This document shows positions 56,387 to 64,000 of a stretch of 64,000 nucleotides of DNA, piece after piece. The stretch is from Maribacter sp. PR1 (GTDB taxonomy: Bacteria > Bacteroidota > Bacteroidia > Flavobacteriales > Flavobacteriaceae), in NCBI RefSeq assembly GCF_028464145.1, contig NZ_JAQPCG010000001.1:496001-560000 (forward strand). The letters are read 5' to 3'. The position numbers and the translations under genes are program-made. Each line of letters starts with the position of its first letter. The stretch's first letter is position 1. A model generated the notes under the pieces. It was not told where the DNA came from. It made no database searches and saw nothing but the letters and a program-made list of their open reading frames with translations.

Positions 56387-56875
56387 ATGAAAAAACTTCC
56401 CAATGATATCGTCCTAAGGCCTAGATTTCAACTGGAAACACTAGGAAATAGAGCGTTATTATTGAGAAAATTTGTAGAGGCTAAAAAGGACCCATTTCTT
56501 ATTAAATGTCTAGACAACCACATATTCATAAAATACAATAAACAGGCCACCCATTTTGGATCTCCGCAACTTCATTTGGAGATAGATGCCATCGACGACA
56601 AGAACTCAAAAATCTATGGTTTCTTTGGGCCAAACCCAACATTATGGACATTTTTTATGTTTCTCCATTTCATTGTGGCTACCTTGTTTATAATTCTTGG
56701 AATTTGGGCCTATGTCAGTGCTTCATTGAATAAAACATACGGATTACAAATAGGATTGATGGCTTTTTTAATTTTCATATGGATCGCCTTATATATTTTT
56801 GGTCAAATGGGCAAAAGGAAAGGAAAGCCTCAAATACAGGAACTTTATGCCTTCATGATGGAAACTTTGGCATAG
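56387..56875 (+). CDS. Conserved membrane protein of unknown function downstream of cbb3 genes
   Basis: 162 residues, no family recognised. The soluble N-terminal about 85 residues contain LRPRFQLE and LIKCLDNHIFIKYNK; two membrane helices follow at about 88-112 and 118-138, and a short basic tail. It sits 7 bp after the SafE-like gene and its stop abuts the truncated haemoglobin start, so it is within the operon. Confidence 0.65.
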   Translation: MKKLPNDIVLRPRFQLETLGNRALLLRKFVEAKKDPFLIKCLDNHIFIKYNKQATHFGSPQLHLEIDAIDDKNSKIYGFFGPNPTLWTFFMFLHFIVATLFIILGIWAYVSASLNKTYGLQIGLMAFLIFIWIALYIFGQMGKRKGKPQIQELYAFMMETLA

Positions 56876-57295
56876 ATGGAGAACTTAAAATCATCTAAAA
56901 TGGATAGCAAACCAACCTTGGATAACAGAAAAGATGTTTCGTTCCTCGTTAGATCCTTTTACCGCAAAATCCGTAAGGATGATACTTTGGGTCCAATCTT
57001 TAACGGAATTATCAAGGATTGGGATGCGCATTTAGAACTATTGACCGACTTTTGGGAATCCCAATTGTTCTTGAAAAGAAAATATTCAGGTGACCCGATT
57101 AAGGCCCATCAGAGAACCGATGATTTCATGGGAAATACCATGACCATGGAACACTTTGGCATATGGTTAAACCTTTGGTTCGCCACCATAGATGAGCTTT
57201 TTTCAGGAGAAAATGCTTGGATAGCAAAAAATAGGGCAAGAAAGATGAACACCATGTTGTTCATGAAAATATTTGAACATCGCAATCCTAGGTAA
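56876..57295 (+). CDS. Group III truncated haemoglobin
   Basis: 139 residues of the 2-over-2 globin fold: FLVRSFYRKIRKDDTLGPIF, WDAHLELLTDFWESQLF and the proximal-His region KAHQRTDDFMGNTMTMEHFGIWLNLW. It starts immediately after the preceding stop codon. Group III members often accompany microaerobic respiration and may bind oxygen or nitric oxide, in line with its place at the end of the cbb3 operon. Confidence 0.88.
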   Translation: MENLKSSKMDSKPTLDNRKDVSFLVRSFYRKIRKDDTLGPIFNGIIKDWDAHLELLTDFWESQLFLKRKYSGDPIKAHQRTDDFMGNTMTMEHFGIWLNLWFATIDELFSGENAWIAKNRARKMNTMLFMKIFEHRNPR

Positions 57296-57439
57296 ACTAT
57301 TTTGGAAGGGGCGATAAGATTTTAAATGAAAACTTTTAGACATTTCGGTGCAAGCTGCAGATCATTTAAATCTCGATTATCACCTAAAATTCCTTATTTT
57401 TAAAATCATTGAGATTTAAAAACCAATTTAATACAGACC

Positions 57440-58831
57440 ATGAGCAACAATAACTCCCGGAGGTCCTTTATAAAAAAGGCTACCTTAACTTCAGCTGCCG
57501 TAACCTCAAGCCCATACATATTCGCTTCCTCGTTCGAGGAAAAACTAATGCTTACAAGAAGTTATACCTCACAAAATTTTAGCGCCAATGACAAAATTAA
57601 CCTAGCCTTGATTGGTACGGGAATCCAAGGCATTTATGATACCCAAACCGCACTACGGGTCGATGGAATAGAATTAGTAGCCGCATGTGATCTGTATACA
57701 GGTCGTCTGGCCCGAGCTAAAGAACTTTGGGGAGATTCTATTTTTACTACTCGGGACTATAGGGATATTTTAAACAGAAGGGATGTAGATGCCGTTATAA
57801 TAGCAACACCGGACCATTGGCATCAAAAGATTACAGTTGATGCGTTGAAGGCCGGGAAGCATGTTTATTGTGAAAAACCTATGGTGCAGAATCCTGAGGA
57901 GGGTGAGGCCATTATCAAAACTCAAAAAGAAACGGGTAAAATCTGTCAAATTGGAAGTCAAGGAATGTCTTCCTTGGGGAACGAAAAGGCGAAACAGTTA
58001 TATGAAGAAGGGGCCATTGGTGATATCGTGATGTTGGATATGTATAATGATAGATATTCCGCAGAAGGTGCCTGGCAGTACCCTATTCCACCGGATGCAA
58101 ATCCAGAAACGGTGGACTTTGACACCTTTCTTGGCAACGCACCGAAGCGACCATTTGAGCCCAAGCGTTTTTTTCGTTGGAGGAACTATCAGGATTACGG
58201 TACCGGTGTTGCCGGTGACTTGTTCGTACATGCATTTTCTACGTTAAATCATGTTATAAGTTCAAAAGGTCCCAACAGAGCTTTGGCAACAGGTGGGTTA
58301 AGATATTGGAAAGACGGACGTGATGTTCCAGATGTATCCATAACCCTATATGACTACCCCAAAACTGATACCCATGCTGCCTTCAATGCAGCCTTTAGAA
58401 TCAACTTCATTGCGGGTAGTGGAGGTGGCGGTGGATTTAAGCTAATTGGTACGGAGGGTGAAATGGAGGTCGGCCAGAATTCAGTTTCGGTAAAGCGCTC
58501 TAAACTGAATATGATTCCCCAAGGTTATTCCATGGTTTCCTTTACCGAAGAGATGCAAGAAAAAATCCGCAAAGGGTATATCAAGGAAAACCTAGAACCA
58601 AGGTCTTCGGCGCTTAGTACTGGAACCACTACCTGGGAAGCCGAAAGGGATTATAAAGGCGGACATTACGACCATTTTAATAACTTTTTTACGGCAATAC
58701 GAGACAAGGGCTCTGTAATAGAAAATCCCACTTTTGGATTAAGAGCGGCGGGGGCAGCGCTTTTGGCCAATGAAAGCTACTATAAAAAGCAACCCGTAAA
58801 TTGGGACCCGGTAAAAATGCTTTTAACATAA
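57440..58831 (+). CDS. Tat-exported Gfo/Idh/MocA family oxidoreductase
   Basis: 463 residues. A twin-arginine signal RRSFIKK (7-13) precedes a hydrophobic segment and the Rossmann domain (NLALIGTGIQGIYDTQTALR). Then come EKPMVQNPEEGEAI, with the conserved Glu-Lys-Pro, and a C-terminal sugar-binding domain. These enzymes use NAD(P) or retained NADH to act on sugars. Tat export means the folded protein leaves with its cofactor. It has its own 144-bp upstream spacer and ends in a hairpin terminator. Confidence 0.85.
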   Translation: MSNNNSRRSFIKKATLTSAAVTSSPYIFASSFEEKLMLTRSYTSQNFSANDKINLALIGTGIQGIYDTQTALRVDGIELVAACDLYTGRLARAKELWGDSIFTTRDYRDILNRRDVDAVIIATPDHWHQKITVDALKAGKHVYCEKPMVQNPEEGEAIIKTQKETGKICQIGSQGMSSLGNEKAKQLYEEGAIGDIVMLDMYNDRYSAEGAWQYPIPPDANPETVDFDTFLGNAPKRPFEPKRFFRWRNYQDYGTGVAGDLFVHAFSTLNHVISSKGPNRALATGGLRYWKDGRDVPDVSITLYDYPKTDTHAAFNAAFRINFIAGSGGGGGFKLIGTEGEMEVGQNSVSVKRSKLNMIPQGYSMVSFTEEMQEKIRKGYIKENLEPRSSALSTGTTTWEAERDYKGGHYDHFNNFFTAIRDKGSVIENPTFGLRAAGAALLANESYYKKQPVNWDPVKMLLT

Positions 58832-58832
58832 G

Positions 58833-58854
58833 AAAGGGTGTTTTCACACCCTTT
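58833..58854. terminator. Bidirectional terminator between convergent genes
   Basis: Stem AAAGGGTGT / ACACCCTTT (58833-58841 / 58846-58854) with loop TTTC, directly after the oxidoreductase stop codon and 38 bp before the end of the convergent usp gene. Confidence 0.8.
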
Positions 58855-58891
58855 ATCAACTAACTAAAAACTGTGATTATATTAACCTCAA

Positions 58892-59713
58892 CTAAATCTT
58901 AAAGGTTATCACAGGTAAGTTTGCATGGTTAGCAATATCTTCGCCTATACTTCCCATGAAAAAGTGGGACAGGCCTTTTCTTCCGTGGGTGGGAACACCT
59001 ATCATATCGGCGTTGCTCTCCATCCCAAAATTCAATACTCCTCTTTCAACATTGTAGTCATTGTAAATGGCGATAAGAAGTTCGAAACCAACCAAATCAC
59101 AAAAGGATTTTATTCGTTTTTGAATTTCCGCCGTACTTAAAAAATCATCTCCAGGAGTATTAATATACACAAGTTTAAGTTCTGCAGAAAAACCATCCGC
59201 TATGGCCTTGGCCCTTTGAAGGGCATGTATATTTTCATTCCTTAAATCACAGGCAAAAACCATTTGTTTGGGATTAAAATCTTTCATTTTGGACTTAATC
59301 ACCAGTACGGGAATATCTGAATTTCTAACTACCTTTTCCGTATTGGAGCCTACGAACATTTCTTTGAGACCATCTGCACCTTGACTTCCCATTACAATTA
59401 AATCTGCATCGTTTTCTTCGGCTACGCTACTTATTTCACCAAAAACCTTATAGTGTTTGATGATAGGCTCAACCTTAACGCCTTCTAAATAGGGTTTGTC
59501 CAAGAACTCATTCAATCTTTTCTCTGCCAGTTTTATCAAGAAAACAGTTTGTTCCGGATGAAAACCTTCGGTGGAGGTCAACATGGCCTGATTTAACTCC
59601 AGCATGTGTAGCACATAAAGAGTGGCATCATTTTTTTTGGCTATAGCAGCAGCAACTTCAAAGGCATATTCGGATATTTCTGAAAAATCTATCGGAACTA
59701 TAATACTTTTCAT
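58892..59713 (-). CDS. Tandem-domain universal stress protein downstream of hemN
   Basis: 273 residues with two UspA domains. Domain 1 starts MKSIIVPIDFSEISEYAFEVA and has the loop MGSQGADGLKEMFVGSNTEK; domain 2 keeps GVPTHGRKGLSHFFMGSIGED, a better match to the ATP-binding loop than the other usp in this window. Start is 26 bp after the hemN stop codon on the same strand, so it is probably expressed from the hemN Fnr-type promoter. Confidence 0.85.
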   Translation of the reverse strand: MKSIIVPIDFSEISEYAFEVAAAIAKKNDATLYVLHMLELNQAMLTSTEGFHPEQTVFLIKLAEKRLNEFLDKPYLEGVKVEPIIKHYKVFGEISSVAEENDADLIVMGSQGADGLKEMFVGSNTEKVVRNSDIPVLVIKSKMKDFNPKQMVFACDLRNENIHALQRAKAIADGFSAELKLVYINTPGDDFLSTAEIQKRIKSFCDLVGFELLIAIYNDYNVERGVLNFGMESNADMIGVPTHGRKGLSHFFMGSIGEDIANHANLPVITFKI

Positions 59714-59738
59714 AACAGGTATGTATTAGGTTAAACAA

Positions 59739-61100
59739 TTAGATTGTCATTGAAAACAATCTGGTTTCGGGAGTCTTTTCATGTAATTTTAGGTCAAAAG
59801 CCATACAAATATTCCTAACGAATGGTCTTCCCTTTTCGGTAATTTTTAATTCATAGGCGGTCATTTCCAAAAGACCGTCCTCCCTCATTTCCTTCAATCT
59901 ATCCATAACATTCGGAAGTGTTTTGAATTGTGCGGATTCACTGAACCAAATAGTTTCCAATTGACACATTAAGTTAAGAATATGTTTTCTGATGACCATA
60001 TCCTCATCACTTAAAATATGCCCTCTAAAAATGGGGATAATATTGTTTTCTACTAAATGTTGATACTCCTCCAAACCCTTAACATTTTGAGCGAAACCAT
60101 ACCAGCTATCACTTATGCTGGAAGCACCCAAACCGACCATTAATTGAGTTTTTGAAGCTGTATAACCCATAAAATTCCTATGTAGGTTTTGATCACGCAT
60201 GGAATGATAAAGACTATCTGTTTTTAATGCAAAATGATCCATTCCTATTTCTACATATCCTGCTTTGGCCAGCTCCAGTTTTCCTGCTTCGTACTGCTCT
60301 CGTTTTTCTTCTGCCGATGGCAAGTCTGAATCTTTATAACCTCGCTGTCCATTACCCTTGAGCCAGGGAACATGAGCGTAGCTATAGAATGCCAACCGGT
60401 CCGGCATTAAGGCTTTTGTTTTTTCTATAGTTTCCAGGACATGATTCAAAGTTTGATGTGGTAACCCAAATATAATATCATGACCAATGGATGTATATCC
60501 TATCTCTCGGGCCCAATCCGTTACATTTTTAACATTCTCGAAGGACTGTACTCTATTTATGGCCTTTTGTACGGTTTCATTATAATCCTGAACGCCAAAA
60601 CTCACTCTTCTAAAACCAACATTGTACAAAGCCTGTAAATGTTCCCTAGTGGTATTATTGGGATGACCTTCAAAACTAAATTCATATGCTTCAGCCTTAT
60701 CCGCCTTTCTAAAAAGGCCGTTGATAAGCATTGTCAAATTCTCCGGACTAAAAAATGTTGGTGTACCACCGCCCAGATGTAACTCTTTAATAATGGGCCT
60801 TTCATCAAAAAGTTCAAGATATAGAGACCATTCTTTTAATAGTGTTTTAATGTATGGAACCTCAACGTCATGCCTTTTGGTTATTCGCTTGTGGCATCCA
60901 CAAAACGTACACATATTTTCACAAAATGGTAAATGAATATATAGACTAATACCTTCCTTAGAATTGGATTCAGAGAAACTCTGTCGTACCGTAGCTTCCC
61001 ATTTTTTTCCAGAAAAAGAATTTATATCCCAAAATGGTACCGTGGGATAACTGGTATATCTAGGACCCGGTATATTGTATTTTTGAATAAGACTGCACAT
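59739..61100 (-). CDS. hemN: Oxygen-independent coproporphyrinogen III oxidase
   Basis: 453 residues. N-terminal GPRYTSYPTVPFW is typical of genuine HemN; the radical-SAM motif is in YIHLPFCENMCTFCGCHKR (CxxxCxxCxC), followed by LHLGGGTPTFF. It converts coproporphyrinogen III to protoporphyrinogen IX without oxygen. Its promoter carries the best Fnr-type box plus a perfect TAATTTTG -7 element, in keeping with induction at low oxygen. This makes haem for the cbb3 oxidase when oxygen-dependent HemF cannot work. Confidence 0.94.
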   Translation of the reverse strand: MCSLIQKYNIPGPRYTSYPTVPFWDINSFSGKKWEATVRQSFSESNSKEGISLYIHLPFCENMCTFCGCHKRITKRHDVEVPYIKTLLKEWSLYLELFDERPIIKELHLGGGTPTFFSPENLTMLINGLFRKADKAEAYEFSFEGHPNNTTREHLQALYNVGFRRVSFGVQDYNETVQKAINRVQSFENVKNVTDWAREIGYTSIGHDIIFGLPHQTLNHVLETIEKTKALMPDRLAFYSYAHVPWLKGNGQRGYKDSDLPSAEEKREQYEAGKLELAKAGYVEIGMDHFALKTDSLYHSMRDQNLHRNFMGYTASKTQLMVGLGASSISDSWYGFAQNVKGLEEYQHLVENNIIPIFRGHILSDEDMVIRKHILNLMCQLETIWFSESAQFKTLPNVMDRLKEMREDGLLEMTAYELKITEKGRPFVRNICMAFDLKLHEKTPETRLFSMTI

Positions 61101-61119
61101 AATTGGTTCTATGAATACA

Positions 61120-61162
61120 CAAAATTAATTCTAGCTTGTCTTTTAAAACATGATAATTATCA
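61120..61162 (-). promoter_or_regulatory. Fnr-type box and -7 element upstream of hemN
   Basis: Perfect palindrome TGATAATTATCA (61151-61162) and minus-strand TAATTTTG (61127-61120); box centre to first T of TTTG is 33.5 bp. The downstream flank ATGTTTTAAAAG matches the ATATTTTAAAAG flank at the ccoI box. Confidence 0.82.
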
Positions 61163-61302
61163 GTTTGCCATATTGCAGACTTGCTGCCTTTTAGGAAACA
61201 TGACCAAATCGTTAAGTTTATAGACAATAGTTGTTCATTCACCCAAACGATAGGCTATGTTATAACTACAATCCTTATTTTTGGGTCCTAAAATTTTAAA
61301 CA

Positions 61303-62178
61303 ATGACTTTACTTTTAATGGCCGCCGGAAGCGGTAGTAGGTACGGAAAGCTTAAACAATTTGATGATTTAGGTCCAGAAGGAGAGTTTTTAATGGAATT
61401 TGCTATCTACGATGCCATTCAGAATAACTTTGAACAAATAGTGGTTATCACAAAAAAAGAGAATGTTTCCTTTTTGGAAGAACACCTTAGACAAAGATTG
61501 CCTGACCACATTAAATTAGATGTTCTTGCCCAAGAAATAAGCGATTTACCGAAAGGAGTGGATTATAAGGGTGACCGTAAAAAACCATGGGGTACAGCCC
61601 ATGCCGTTTGGACGGCTAGAAACGTAGTTAACGGACCATTTGTCGTTTTAAACGCCGATGATTACTATGGGCAATCTGTTTATAAAAAAGCAGCGGATTT
61701 TATAAAATCCAACAACGAAGCCTATGCGCTTTTAGGGTATACCCTAAAAAATACACTTTCTGAACACGGTTCCGTTTCTAGAGGAGTGTGTAAAGTTGAT
61801 GGCGATAATCTAGTATCTGTCAATGAAAGATTAAAGCTTGTACAGCATGGCAATAAAATAGTTGACGAAGATACGGGATTGGAATTTACAGGTGAAGAAC
61901 AAGCCAGTATGAATTTTTGGGTTTGCAGGCCTTCCATATTCGATAAAATAGAATCTGAACTTAAAATCTTCCTGCAAGACGAAGATAAAATAGCGACCAG
62001 TGAATTGTATTTACCCTTTATGATTCAAGAAATGCTGCAGGCAAATGAGGTAGAAGTGAAATGTATACCTTCAGGAGGTGAATGGTTTGGTGTTACTTAT
62101 GCCAGTGATAAGGAAAAAGCTGTGGCCAACCTAAAGGAAAAAACGGAGGAGGGGCTATATAAAACTCCTTTATGGTAA
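61303..62178 (+). CDS. Sugar-phosphate nucleotidyltransferase-like protein
   Basis: 291 residues. N-terminal nucleotide-binding loop LLMAAGSGSRYG with GKLKQFDDLGP, then WGTAHAVW and NADDYYG, the metal-binding Asp region of sugar nucleotidyltransferases. The family activates sugar-1-phosphates with NTPs. This member is of the distinct Bacteroidota type without the left-handed beta-helix; its sugar is unknown. It stands alone and ends at a strong terminator. Confidence 0.8.
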   Translation: MTLLLMAAGSGSRYGKLKQFDDLGPEGEFLMEFAIYDAIQNNFEQIVVITKKENVSFLEEHLRQRLPDHIKLDVLAQEISDLPKGVDYKGDRKKPWGTAHAVWTARNVVNGPFVVLNADDYYGQSVYKKAADFIKSNNEAYALLGYTLKNTLSEHGSVSRGVCKVDGDNLVSVNERLKLVQHGNKIVDEDTGLEFTGEEQASMNFWVCRPSIFDKIESELKIFLQDEDKIATSELYLPFMIQEMLQANEVEVKCIPSGGEWFGVTYASDKEKAVANLKEKTEEGLYKTPLW

Positions 62179-62195
62179 TTTAAATGAATAAGAAT

Positions 62196-62230
62196 AAAAG
62201 CCGGTTGTGAATTCACAACCGGCTTTTTTA
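62196..62230 (+). terminator. Strong intrinsic terminator after the nucleotidyltransferase gene
   Basis: Perfect stem AAAAGCCGGTTGTGAA / TTCACAACCGGCTTTT (62197-62212 / 62213-62228; the centre opens as a loop) followed by T residues. Confidence 0.92.
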
Positions 62231-62261
62231 TGCTCCTTATTATTCCCATAATCCTTAAACT

Positions 62262-62297
62262 AAAAAGAGTCTGGCTTTTTGTAACCAGACTCTTTTA
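62262..62297. terminator. Second terminator-like hairpin
   Basis: Stem AAAAGAGTCTGG / CCAGACTCTTTT (62263-62274 / 62285-62296) with a 10-base loop, flanked by A and T runs so it can work in both directions. It lies 32 bp after the first terminator; no gene on the minus strand ends here, so it is a backup or a remnant. Confidence 0.75.
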
Positions 62298-62702
62298 CGA
62301 GAACACTATATGAAAATGAAAAATTATTTACTTTTTAAATACAGGGTAAATATAAAGGTGAAACATCGATGTATGAACAATTTGTTGTAAGATGGAGGAT
62401 TTATGTGGTGAATCGGGAAGAAATTGTTGTTAAGTATTGAAAGAAGGCCTAGCATAATTAAATTAGGCCACCATTTCCTAATTTTTTATTGTTTTGTAGG
62501 CAGACATCTTAACAATCTGCTAACCGAAACATAAGTTCCCCATAACCCTGAACTAGACTAAAACTCCCAAATTTGTATTCAGAGATTTTCCGTACATGAA
62601 AATTCAACTGAATGGCTTTTCCGCATTACTTCCTGGTTTCTTAGGACACCTATCTAATACCACTCTCTTTTCAATAACGAACCATAATCATTTCCACATT
62701 AT
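62298..62702. other. Intergenic region, 405 bp, no gene supported
   Basis: AT-rich leader of the metallophosphoesterase gene. The only open frames are two very short ones (26 and 36 codons) without recognisable features. No clear TAnnTTTG promoter was found on inspection. Confidence 0.4.
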
Positions 62703-63563
62703 ATGAAAAAAAGACCTGTTGATATTTTGGTGTTATCAGATGTGCATCTTGGCACCTATGGATGCCATTCAAACGAGCTTTTAAGGTATCTAAAAAGCAT
62801 TGCCCCCAAGGAAGTAATCCTCAATGGAGACATCATTGATATTTGGCAATTTAGCAAACGTTATTGGCCAAAATCGCACATGAAAATTATAAAATACGTT
62901 ATGGGATGGATCACCAAAGGTGTCAAAGTACATTATGTAACGGGCAACCATGATGAAATGCTAAGAAAGTTTACCGGTTTCCAGATGGGTTCTTTGAGCA
63001 TAACCAATAAAGTAGTGTTACCACTACATGGAAAGAAAGCATGGTTCTTTCATGGTGATGTTTTTGACGTTACTATGCAACATTCCAAATGGGTTGCCAA
63101 ACTGGGAGCTAAAGGATACGACTTCTTGATTCTCTTGAACAGGGGGATTAATTTTTTAAGTAAAAAATTAGGGAGAGGCCCCATATCCATGTCGAAAAAA
63201 ATAAAAAACGGGGTTAAAACCGCAGTAAAATTTATAAATAATTTTGAAGTTACAGCGGCCGAAATAGCTATTGAAAATGGATATGAGTACGTCGTCTGTG
63301 GACATATTCATCAACCTGAAATACGTGAGATTGCAACTGAAAAAGGAAAAGTGACCTACCTTAATTCTGGAGATTGGATCGAGAACTTGACCGCTTTGGA
63401 ATATAACAGAGGTAAATGGAGACTTTATTCCTATTATGATGATATAGGAATTATTAATCAAGTTCAAGATCAGGTAGAAGAACACCCCATTATGGAAAAA
63501 GCCGAGCTTTTTCAGAGCTTAATGGATGAATTCAGTTCAGGAAGTCTTGTTAAAGTGAAATAA
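62703..63563 (+). CDS. Metallophosphoesterase, UDP-2,3-diacylglucosamine diphosphatase-like
   Basis: 286 residues. Calcineurin-like motifs are in order: VLSDVHLG (Asp, His), NGDIIDIW (Asp), TGNHDE (Asn, His), HGDVFD (His) and CGHIHQPEI (His). These give a full binuclear metal site. It resembles LpxH-like enzymes that release lipid X in lipid A synthesis, but is about 40 residues longer than E. coli LpxH, so exact substrate is uncertain. A glycosyltransferase gene follows 13 bp downstream. Confidence 0.82.
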   Translation: MKKRPVDILVLSDVHLGTYGCHSNELLRYLKSIAPKEVILNGDIIDIWQFSKRYWPKSHMKIIKYVMGWITKGVKVHYVTGNHDEMLRKFTGFQMGSLSITNKVVLPLHGKKAWFFHGDVFDVTMQHSKWVAKLGAKGYDFLILLNRGINFLSKKLGRGPISMSKKIKNGVKTAVKFINNFEVTAAEIAIENGYEYVVCGHIHQPEIREIATEKGKVTYLNSGDWIENLTALEYNRGKWRLYSYYDDIGIINQVQDQVEEHPIMEKAELFQSLMDEFSSGSLVKVK

Positions 63564-63576
63564 TATAGGAACACTT

Positions 63577-64000
63577 ATGCGAGTATTGTATGCGATCCAA
63601 GGCACTGGGAATGGTCATTTGAGTAGGGCCAGGGATGTGATTCCAGCCCTGTTAAGAGAAGGCGTGGATTTGGATTTACTTGTAAGTGGAACGCAGGCAG
63701 ACATCCAAATTCCGTATCAAGTAAAGTATCAATGCAAAGGCCTAAGTTTCATCTTTGGGAAAAAGGGAGGGGTAAATATGTGGAAAACCTATTTGAAATC
63801 TAATTCCATAAGACTCCAAAAGGAAATTAAAAGTATTCCGATTGACAAGTATGATTTAATTATAAACGACTTTGAACCGGTATCCGCTTGGGCCTGTAAG
63901 ATTTCAGAAAAAGCATGTTTTAGTTTTAGCCATCAATCTGCAGTACTATCGAGTAAAGCTCCCAAACCAAAAAAAAGTGATGCCATTGGTAGAATGATTT
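63577..64000 (+). CDS. Glycosyltransferase (GT28-like/MJ1255 type), N-terminal fragment
   Basis: ATG 63577; the frame is open to the window end (141 residues visible). N-terminal MRVLYAIQGTGNGHLSRARD has the Gly-rich GxGNGHLxRA loop of GT-B enzymes of the MurG/MJ1255 group, followed by DLIINDFEPVSAWACK. Co-directional and 13 bp after the metallophosphoesterase, so probably one operon in envelope lipid or glycolipid synthesis. The C-terminal nucleotide-binding half is outside the window. Confidence 0.8.
   Translation, partial: MRVLYAIQGTGNGHLSRARDVIPALLREGVDLDLLVSGTQADIQIPYQVKYQCKGLSFIFGKKGGVNMWKTYLKSNSIRLQKEIKSIPIDKYDLIINDFEPVSAWACKISEKACFSFSHQSAVLSSKAPKPKKSDAIGRMI

Noticed and set aside
57325-57405. 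26-codon frame before the Tat-exported oxidoreductase
   Set aside because: No hydrophobic or motif pattern; random expectation for AT-rich DNA.
62596-62706. 36-codon frame whose stop overlaps the ATG of the metallophosphoesterase gene
   Set aside because: The TGA/ATG overlap suggests a leader peptide, but the product has no recognisable character and no promoter is visible; kept only as a weak possibility.

Overview
The window is a chromosomal segment of a member of the Bacteroidota, most likely a marine Flavobacteriaceae (Zobellia/Maribacter/Arenibacter-like). The evidence is low GC with AT-rich spacers, TAnnTTTG-type -7 promoter elements, no consistent Shine-Dalgarno sequences, TamL in place of TamA, fused CcoNO with a one-haem CcoP, CarboxypepD_reg-type TonB-dependent receptors, BlaI/M56 pairs, and several families typical of this group (DUF4407, DUF4230, DUF4260, DUF456). 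I see no rRNA, CRISPR array, transposase, integrase or prophage.

Layout. 1-6.1 kb: the 3' end of a hemicellulose (probably acetylated xylan) utilisation locus, with the tail of a GH43 enzyme, a CE6/SASA-GH97 fusion, a CE1-CBM48-CE1 double esterase and a secreted alpha/beta hydrolase. 6.1-6.6 kb: tRNA-Leu(UAG) on the minus strand, followed by two tandem ~122-bp copies of its 3' end plus terminator and a REP-like palindrome. 6.7-9.6 kb: M20 peptidase, secreted esterase, PhnA-domain protein. 9.7-12.4 kb: a BlaI repressor and M56 membrane metallopeptidase pair. 12.6-14.4 kb: DUF4407 protein, a VOC-family pseudogene and a 36-residue membrane microprotein. 14.4-21.7 kb: tamB-tamL. 21.7-30.8 kb (minus): rfbD, a membrane-anchored MutS-like ATPase, two ExbD proteins, then an eight-gene run ending with cyclase, hemW, ruvC and a TonB_C-like lipoprotein. 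30.9-35.8 kb (minus): a second M56/BlaI pair, a TonB-dependent receptor and a His-rich membrane protein. 35.9-37.9 kb: DUF456, nitroreductase, LysR regulator. 38-43.9 kb: a complete histidine-degradation operon hutH-I-U-G. 44.3-45.8 kb: lipoprotein and small membrane protein. 45.7-61.1 kb: a micro-oxic respiration island with Fnr-type regulator, ccoI, ccoS, ccoNO, ccoQ, ccoP, ccoG, ccoH, SafE-like protein, truncated haemoglobin, two universal stress proteins and hemN. 61.3-64 kb: nucleotidyltransferase, metallophosphoesterase and a truncated glycosyltransferase.

Regulatory logic readable from the DNA. Five promoters of the respiration island (fnr, ccoI, ccoS-NOQP, the usp at 45.8 kb and hemN) share a 12-bp palindrome of the form TGAyAwATrTCA. 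It is always centred 33.5 bp upstream of the TTTG/TTTA of the -7 element, which is the geometry of a class II Crp/Fnr activator. One of these sites lies symmetrically between fnr and ccoI and fits both directions. Separately, each BlaI/M56 pair has three inverted-repeat operators spread over its own core promoter, but the two operator sequences differ (TCTAnnnnnnTAGA against ACTAA/TTAGT arms), so the two systems look insulated from each other.

The most unusual protein-level observation is that the exported parts of the two M56 receptors look like pieces of the TonB-ExbB-ExbD machine. One carries two stretches resembling the ExbD/TolR periplasmic fold, alternating with a duplicated YNxLAKKYN module. 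The other carries two TonB_C-like domains preceded by a paired-Cys motif, with a third, stand-alone copy in a nearby lipoprotein. All functional statements are inferred from sequence motifs read by eye; no database search was run.
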